NCBI GenBank assembly: GCA_012513545.1
Contig: JAAZCB010000571.1
Location: 1 to 30,224 of the forward strand
Length of the DNA: 30,224 bases
Direction: 5' to 3'
From: Clostridiaceae bacterium
GTDB taxonomy: Bacteria > Bacillota_A > Clostridia > Acetivibrionales > Acetivibrionaceae
Both the position numbers and the translations under genes were made by a program. Positions 25,786 to 30,224 of the stretch are shown piece after piece (the first letter of the stretch is position 1; each line of letters begins with the position of its first letter). The notes under the pieces were generated by a model. It saw nothing but the letters and a program-made list of their open reading frames with translations. It did not search any database and was not told where the DNA came from.

Positions 25786-26873
25786 ATATACTTATCGATA
25801 TCGGTCATCCAGCTCATGTACATCTATATCGCAATTTATATTTTGAATTGATAAAGAATGGTCATTATGTTATTGTGACAACAAAGGATCTGGAATCAGC
25901 TACTAAATTATTGGATCTATATAATATTCCTTATACAAGATTCTTTAAAAAATCTGACCCTATAACTGGCAAGATAATAATGCAACTGTTTTTCGACTGG
26001 CAACAATTAATGACAGTTAAAAAACATAAAATTGATATTAGCATCGGCACATCAATTACGAATGCTCATATTTCAAAAATTACTGGGATTAGTTCGATAA
26101 TTATGGATGATGATGATGATGAGGTGCAACCTTTATTTGTAAAATACGCTCATCCTTTTGCAGACATTATATTATCGCCTAATGTCCTTTATGGTAAAAG
26201 AAAACGCTCTGATACCATTTATTATGCTGGTTATCATGAATTGGCATATCTCCATCCAAGCAGGTTTAAACCAGATCCAGATGTACTTTTTGAGTTGGGT
26301 CTGAAACCAAATGACCAATACTTCATTATGCGATTTAATTCGTTTAAAGCTCACCATGATAATGGTGTAAAAGGCTTATCTGTTAATCAAAAATTGCAGT
26401 TGGTAAATCATTTATCAGATAAAGGTAAGGTATTTATTACTACTGAACGGGAAATAGAACCAGAGTTAACGAAATATAGGTTAAGGATTTCTCCGGATAA
26501 AATTCATTCTTTACTATATTATGCCACTATATTTATGGGAGATAGTCAGACAATGACATCAGAAGCAGCAGTTCTTGGTACCCCGGCTGTCAGATGCAAT
26601 TCTTTTTCTGGCTCTATATCATATCTTGAGGAGGAAGAACATAAATATGGTTTGGCATTTGGATTTAAACCTGAAAACTTCAATAGTTTAATGGACAGAA
26701 TAAATATGCTACTACAAGAGCCTGATCTGAAAAAAGAATGGAATAACCGAAGGCTAAGCATGCTTGCAGATAAAATAGATGTTACTTCATTTTTAGTCTG
26801 GTTTGTTGAAAACTATCCACTTAGTAAAAGTATTATGCAGAATAATCCTGATTATCAATATAATTTTCGATGA
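25782..26873 (+). CDS. DUF354 protein (GT-B-like fold)
   Basis: A 363-residue member of the DUF354 family. The N-terminus 'MNILIDIGHPAHVHLYRNLY' is diagnostic. Further family features are 'GTSITNAHISKITGISSIIM' followed by an acidic run, 'YAGYHELAYLHPSRFKP', and the late 'GDSQTMTSEAAVLGTPAVR', which resembles the nucleotide-sugar-binding end of MurG/WecB-like GT-B folds. It is coupled by ATGA at both ends, to the FemAB-like gene and to wecB. DUF354 proteins commonly lie beside wecB-type genes. A glycosyltransferase or UDP-sugar enzyme role is plausible but not established. Confidence 0.88.
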   Translation: MNILIDIGHPAHVHLYRNLYFELIKNGHYVIVTTKDLESATKLLDLYNIPYTRFFKKSDPITGKIIMQLFFDWQQLMTVKKHKIDISIGTSITNAHISKITGISSIIMDDDDDEVQPLFVKYAHPFADIILSPNVLYGKRKRSDTIYYAGYHELAYLHPSRFKPDPDVLFELGLKPNDQYFIMRFNSFKAHHDNGVKGLSVNQKLQLVNHLSDKGKVFITTEREIEPELTKYRLRISPDKIHSLLYYATIFMGDSQTMTSEAAVLGTPAVRCNSFSGSISYLEEEEHKYGLAFGFKPENFNSLMDRINMLLQEPDLKKEWNNRRLSMLADKIDVTSFLVWFVENYPLSKSIMQNNPDYQYNFR

Positions 26874-28030
26874 AAATAATATCTGTTGTCGGTGCAAGGC
26901 CTAATTTTATGAAGATTGCACCTTTTTGCAAAGCTGTTGAACATTATAATAAAGAGCATCCCGAATCAATAAAACATATTCTGTTACATACTGGACAACA
27001 TTATGATAAAAGTATGTCAGATACTTTTTTCTCCCAATTAAAAATACCGGATCCGGATATCAACCTGGGCGTTGGGTCAGGCACTCATGCAGAACAGGTT
27101 GGTTTAACAATGATTGAGTTTGAAAAAGTGCTTAAAGTTGAAAAACCTGACTGGGTGGTCGTTGTTGGAGATGTAAATGCTATCCTGGCCTGTTCGGTGA
27201 CAGCCAAAAAAGAAAATATAAAATGTTGTCATATTGAAGCAGGACTTCGTTCAGGTGACATATCAATGCCCGAGGAAATAAACCGTCTTGTTGCTGACAG
27301 AATATCAGATCTGCTGCTTACTCCCGATATGATATCAACAAAAAACCTTCTGAATGAAGGTATTCCTGAAAAAAAGATCCGTTTTGTGGGAAATATCATG
27401 ATAGATACCCTTGAGGTCAGCAGAAATGAAGCTTCCAGTATGGATATTAATAATATTTTAACCAGAGGGCTTATTGATGAACCTCAGGAACTAATGAGTC
27501 TGTATCCCGCTAAGGACAGTTATGGAATTGTAACTATTCACCGGCCATCAAACGTAGATAATAAGGAAGTGCTTGAACCTCTGGTCAGATTTCTTGTCAA
27601 TGAGGTCTGTAAGAAGATGATTCTTATATGGCCTCTTCATCCACGTACAAGAAAAATGCTTGTAGAATATAATCTGTTTAATGAACTTTTAGCGAATGCT
27701 AATATGATACTTATGAATCCGGTTGGCTATCTTGAAATGCTCAGTTTAAATATGGGGGCCAAACTATTCATGACAGACAGTGGAGGATTACAGGAGGAAT
27801 GTACAATTCTTGGAACTCCTTGTCTGACTTTGCGCTGGAATACTGAGAGACCTGTTACCCTCAGACAACATGGTGGGGCAAGTGTTCTTGTGGGAAATAA
27901 TATTGATCGGATTCGTAATGAATTTCATAAAGCATTTAAGTTGCAGAGGCAGCCTGTCAGACCAGAATTATGGGACGGACTTACAGCAAAAAGATGTTTG
28001 CAGGCAATTCTGGAATATTCAGAAAGATAA
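26870..28030 (+). CDS. wecB: UDP-N-acetylglucosamine 2-epimerase (non-hydrolysing)
   Basis: Interconverts UDP-GlcNAc and UDP-ManNAc in the cytoplasm, supplying a donor for the repeat unit. The 386-residue sequence has the full family pattern: 'VVGARPNFMKIAP' (6-18), 'LHTGQHYDKSMSD' (39-51), 'VVVVGDVNAILA' (96-107), 'HIEAGLRSGD' (121-130), 'PEEINRLVAD' (134-143), 'VTIHRPSNVDN' (221-231), 'WPLHPRTR' (254-261) and 'MTDSGGLQEE' (301-310). The residues known to contact UDP and to act in catalysis in the E. coli enzyme have clear counterparts here (for example Arg9, Lys15, Asp101, Glu123, His224). No UDP-ManNAc dehydrogenase (WecC) gene is adjacent, so ManNAc itself may be used. Confidence 0.95.
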   Translation: MKIISVVGARPNFMKIAPFCKAVEHYNKEHPESIKHILLHTGQHYDKSMSDTFFSQLKIPDPDINLGVGSGTHAEQVGLTMIEFEKVLKVEKPDWVVVVGDVNAILACSVTAKKENIKCCHIEAGLRSGDISMPEEINRLVADRISDLLLTPDMISTKNLLNEGIPEKKIRFVGNIMIDTLEVSRNEASSMDINNILTRGLIDEPQELMSLYPAKDSYGIVTIHRPSNVDNKEVLEPLVRFLVNEVCKKMILIWPLHPRTRKMLVEYNLFNELLANANMILMNPVGYLEMLSLNMGAKLFMTDSGGLQEECTILGTPCLTLRWNTERPVTLRQHGGASVLVGNNIDRIRNEFHKAFKLQRQPVRPELWDGLTAKRCLQAILEYSER

Positions 28031-28064
28031 TTGTGATTTTTTAAGAACTTCATAAAAAGTAATT

Positions 28065-28448
28065 TTGAAGGAATTATTATTTCCAAAAATCCTGTTTTGG
28101 ATCTATTGTATTTGTGTTTTATCTCTGGCATTGCTGCCTTTAAATTCTGTAGGTGAATTAAATAATATAACTGTCTTAAAATTTAGAGGAGATTATTTTT
28201 TTCATTCATTAATGTTGATTCCCTGGATGATATTTCTTATAGGAATTAAAAGCAGATGGTGGATATGGTTGTTATTTGGGTTATTGTTTGCTTTTTTAAT
28301 TGAAATAATTCAGTATTTTTTACCATACAGAGCTTATAATGTTAATGATCTTGTAGCCAATATTGTCGGGGTGGGAATAGGAGGTGTATTATTATTAATA
28401 GCAAAGAAACTCAATTGCCTAGCGGCACAAAGGCATAACAACGCCTAA
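28065..28448 (+). CDS. VanZ-like membrane protein
   Basis: A 127-residue protein with four hydrophobic segments (about 8-26, 44-60, 65-83 and 97-113). It has the VanZ-family pattern: 'DYFFHSLMLIPWMIF' (43-57), 'EIIQYFLPYRAYNVNDLVAN' (80-99) and a following Gly-rich segment. Members commonly end polysaccharide loci in Bacteroidota. The biochemical role is unknown; VanZ itself gives low-level teicoplanin resistance. The start is TTG at 28065, 34 bases after the wecB stop. It is the last gene of the + strand run and converges with the deacetylase gene. No convincing terminator is visible in the 46-base gap. Confidence 0.82.
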   Translation: MKELLFPKILFWIYCICVLSLALLPLNSVGELNNITVLKFRGDYFFHSLMLIPWMIFLIGIKSRWWIWLLFGLLFAFLIEIIQYFLPYRAYNVNDLVANIVGVGIGGVLLLIAKKLNCLAAQRHNNA

Positions 28449-28494
28449 GAATAACGGTACAACAACTCATGATAAACTCATCAATTCTTCCCGT

Positions 28495-29319
28495 TCACTT
28501 CTTTTGTTTTTCAGCGACTGCCTTTTTTATAATATTCTTAAAATTCTGCCAGATAAGTTCCTTAAGCCATGGGAGCATATTGTCGTCCCAGCGCTGAGGA
28601 TGAACAGTGATCATGATATTAGCCGGAAGTCTGTTCTCCCTGGCGGCAACCATGATATCAAAAGTTGAATGGAAGTTGTATTTAAGCTTCTCATTCATTT
28701 CATCATTAAGTAAATCTAACTTTGGCGTTTTGTCGCGAATCGCGACAGAAGATCCATCCCACCTCCTTCCGGTATCAGTAAGATACATTATCTGGTTGAA
28801 ATCCGTATCCAGATAAGGTTCACCTGACAGGCAATAATCACGGTAATTATATTTATCCCATAGTTTTCTGTTATCGTATTTGGACAGGGGACTGCCATGC
28901 ATACAGATCGTTTCAACGGGAGCGACCCGGCGAAGCTTTGCCAGATGTTCTTCGAACAGCTTTATAGCTATGTCGTTGTCGCCATGTGCAAGTGCAAGAT
29001 CTTCATAGTGATATCCTATCTCATGCCCAAGATCACAGATCTGTCTAATGATCTTTTCGTCAAAACTTCCGGATACTATCCTGAAATAATATGTCCCCTT
29101 AATACCCATTTCATTTTCAAGCCTGGCACAGACCAAAGAATTCATTTTCCTGGCATCAACGTCATGACGTAATATTATACATCTGGAGGCAGGATTTTTA
29201 ATGAAATCCCTGAAAGGTTTAAAGAGATATCCATTTTCCTTCAGAGCTGATAAAAGCAGCTTGTATGTCCTGATTGTAAAATCGCGCATCGTCGTATTCT
29301 TAATTGTAAAAATAAGCAT
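28495..29319 (-). CDS. NodB-like polysaccharide deacetylase family protein
   Basis: A 274-residue protein (264 if the in-frame ATG at 29289 is the true start) with a carbohydrate-esterase-4-like fold. The motif-1 equivalent is 'ILRHDVDAR' (49-57, metal-binding Asp), then 'DLGHEIGYHYEDL' (96-108) in place of the usual H-x-x-x-H, 'ICMHGSPLS' (138-146) and 'IMITVHPQRW' (235-244). No signal peptide is evident, so it may act on a cytoplasmic sugar intermediate. It is on the opposite strand to the biosynthesis run and richer in G+C. It probably has its own promoter in 29320-29512. A perfect 17-base palindrome lies within the gene at 28731-28747. Confidence 0.8.
   Translation of the reverse strand: MLIFTIKNTTMRDFTIRTYKLLLSALKENGYLFKPFRDFIKNPASRCIILRHDVDARKMNSLVCARLENEMGIKGTYYFRIVSGSFDEKIIRQICDLGHEIGYHYEDLALAHGDNDIAIKLFEEHLAKLRRVAPVETICMHGSPLSKYDNRKLWDKYNYRDYCLSGEPYLDTDFNQIMYLTDTGRRWDGSSVAIRDKTPKLDLLNDEMNEKLKYNFHSTFDIMVAARENRLPANIMITVHPQRWDDNMLPWLKELIWQNFKNIIKKAVAEKQKK
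28731..28747. repeat. Perfect 8-1-8 palindrome inside the deacetylase gene
   Basis: TGTCGCGA (28731-28738), A, TCGCGACA (28740-28747) form a perfect palindrome in the reading frame of the deacetylase, encoding residues around 'SVAIRDK'. It could be an inserted palindromic repeat or a chance result of codon choice, because an R-D pair at this place may be conserved in the family. Confidence 0.4.
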
Positions 29320-29464
29320 AATATGTATGATTTGTAGATGACTCTCATCAACTCATTAACTACCTCTCATTTTTTCCGTCTGTTAATAACTTTTCTGTCA
29401 GAACAATTTTATCAACATTTCGTACAAATAGTTGTGCAACCTTTTTTAGTATCTTGTTGTCTTG

Positions 29465-29479
29465 AATGTATCATACATT
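29465..29479. promoter_or_regulatory. Perfect palindrome in the divergent intergenic region
   Basis: AATGTAT (29465-29471), C, ATACATT (29473-29479) form a perfect 7-1-7 inverted repeat. It lies 33 bases before the ATG at 29513, in the 193-base gap between two divergent genes. Size and position suit a dimeric-regulator operator. No exact TAnnTTTG box accompanies it on either strand, so the promoter is not located. Confidence 0.35.
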
Positions 29480-29512
29480 ATATGGCATAGCTATTCATTA
29501 AATTCAAAAACC

Positions 29513-30224
29513 ATGAAAATGCCTCGTGTATTTCAAAAATCAAAAAAATGGCTTTTTCTTTTAAGATTTTATATATTTTTTTTGTTATTCATAACATATG
29601 CCAGTTCTGCATATGGGCAACTTGTTGGAAGCCCTGGTAGTAAACAAAGTGCTGTAGCCAGATGTTCTCCTGCTAGTTATTATGTTACTTATAGTTTTGA
29701 AGTTGATGGAGGGATATACCCAAGTGGTACGTGTAGAATTTTATTCAAGCTTGTAGATCAGGATAATAACCAGATATCTTTCATAAATTATGTTGGAGCT
29801 AATGTTAACATTGCTCCATCTACTGATCCTCCCTTCAATTGGGTAATTTCAAGGGCTCATTTATTCAACCTGCCTTTAGACACTGATTGTGAGTATATAG
29901 CACAGATGTATTTTTATTATGATCCTGCAGGTGGTCTAGACTGGCAACTTATTGATCTTACACAGACTCAACCACTATCAAATTGGCATACGGATGATGA
30001 TGGAGATGGTTATATTTCTGTTTCTCCGAATATTGAGGAAGTTTGTATTGGTCAGCCTCTGATAGATTTCCCATTCCATGATGCCAGTCAGTTTGCTTGT
30101 ATTGATCCAAATAACCTGTCAAATCCGAATCACGAAAATCGTTATGTTCAGTTTATATACGGAACCAGCCAGAATCCTTCTCAAAGTATACCTAATTTAT
30201 ACATTAATGATGGTTCTTCAGATA
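29513..30224 (+). CDS. Secreted Cys-rich surface protein, cut by the window end
   Basis: An open frame from the ATG at 29513 runs without a stop to the window edge (237 codons visible). The N-terminus is a signal peptide: basic residues in the first 13, a hydrophobic stretch at about 14-27, and a likely cut after 'SSAYG' before 'QLVGSPGS'. A second ATG at 29519 would shorten it by two residues. The visible mature part is beta-type with scattered Cys ('CRILFKLVDQDNN', 'CEYIAQMYFYYDP') and 'DDDGDGYISVSPNIEEVCIG', followed by 'QFACIDPN' and 'RYVQFIYGTSQNPS'. The last pattern occurs in very large PKD/Ig-like adhesins of Bacteroidota exported by the type IX system. A C-terminal sorting domain, if any, lies outside the window. 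Confidence 0.7.
   Translation, partial: MKMPRVFQKSKKWLFLLRFYIFFLLFITYASSAYGQLVGSPGSKQSAVARCSPASYYVTYSFEVDGGIYPSGTCRILFKLVDQDNNQISFINYVGANVNIAPSTDPPFNWVISRAHLFNLPLDTDCEYIAQMYFYYDPAGGLDWQLIDLTQTQPLSNWHTDDDGDGYISVSPNIEEVCIGQPLIDFPFHDASQFACIDPNNLSNPNHENRYVQFIYGTSQNPSQSIPNLYINDGSSD

Noticed and set aside
28449..28494. Bidirectional terminator between the convergent VanZ-like and deacetylase genes
   Set aside because: Only a 4-bp stem (ATGA/TCAT) is visible and no clear T-run on both sides, so no terminator is called.
1..30224. CRISPR arrays, tRNA or rRNA genes, insertion sequences, phage genes or defence systems
   Set aside because: No spaced direct repeats, cloverleaf sequences, transposase or integrase motifs, or nuclease/helicase defence genes were seen. 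The ATP-grasp and peptidase genes were considered as defence parts but their context is polysaccharide synthesis.

Overview
The window is almost entirely a cell-surface polysaccharide (exopolysaccharide, capsule or O-antigen) biosynthesis locus from a member of the Bacteroidota, probably a Bacteroidales or Marinilabiliales-type bacterium. The evidence is as follows. The start codons lack Shine-Dalgarno sequences. Several genes are preceded by the Bacteroidota -7 box TAnnTTTG, once with a -33 TTTG at the ideal 19-base spacing. The export lipoprotein and tyrosine kinase have the Bacteroidota form. The last gene looks like the large secreted Cys-rich proteins of this phylum. The species cannot be named from the sequence alone.

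Layout. 1-222: promoter region. 223-780: winged-helix regulator with a degenerate nucleotidyltransferase-like domain. 781-1018: leader with a hairpin, an ops-like motif and a T-run. 1019-6097: export machinery, namely a Wza-type outer-membrane lipoprotein, a lipoprotein of unknown function, a papain-fold (C1) peptidase and a Wzc-type co-polymerase/tyrosine kinase with a Tyr-rich tail. 6194-28448: a long, tightly packed + strand gene run. It holds, in order: an ATP-grasp ligase, a GNAT acetyltransferase, a Wzx flippase, a DegT-type sugar aminotransferase, a GT2, a second Wzx-like flippase, a MurB-like FAD protein, a polysaccharide pyruvyl transferase, a second GT2, a WbsX/GH99-like protein, a CgeB-type GT, a Wzy-type polymerase, a CapA-like phosphatase-fold protein, an asparagine-synthase-like protein without the glutaminase Cys, a second ATP-grasp ligase, a GT4, a FemAB/GNAT-like transferase, a DUF354 protein, WecB and a VanZ-like protein. 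28495-29319 (- strand): NodB-like polysaccharide deacetylase. 29513 to the window end: the start of a secreted multidomain protein, cut by the window edge.

How the genes work together. WecB supplies UDP-ManNAc and the aminotransferase a nucleotide-activated amino sugar. The glycosyltransferases assemble a lipid-linked repeat unit, Wzx flips it, Wzy polymerises it, and Wzc and Wza control chain length and export. The unusual part is the number of amide-forming or acyl-transfer enzymes: two ATP-grasp proteins, an AsnB-like protein, a FemAB-like protein, a GNAT and a CapA homologue. With the MurB paralogue and the pyruvyl transferase they suggest a heavily decorated glycan, possibly carrying amino-acid or amide and lactyl or pyruvyl groups. 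No initiating phosphoglycosyl transferase (WbaP/WcaJ/WecA type) is present, so the first sugar must be placed by a gene outside the window.

The core (about 6.2-26 kb) is visibly more A+T-rich than the flanks and uses several TTG/GTG starts. This is typical of polysaccharide loci exchanged between strains. I see no tRNA, rRNA, CRISPR array, transposase or integrase.
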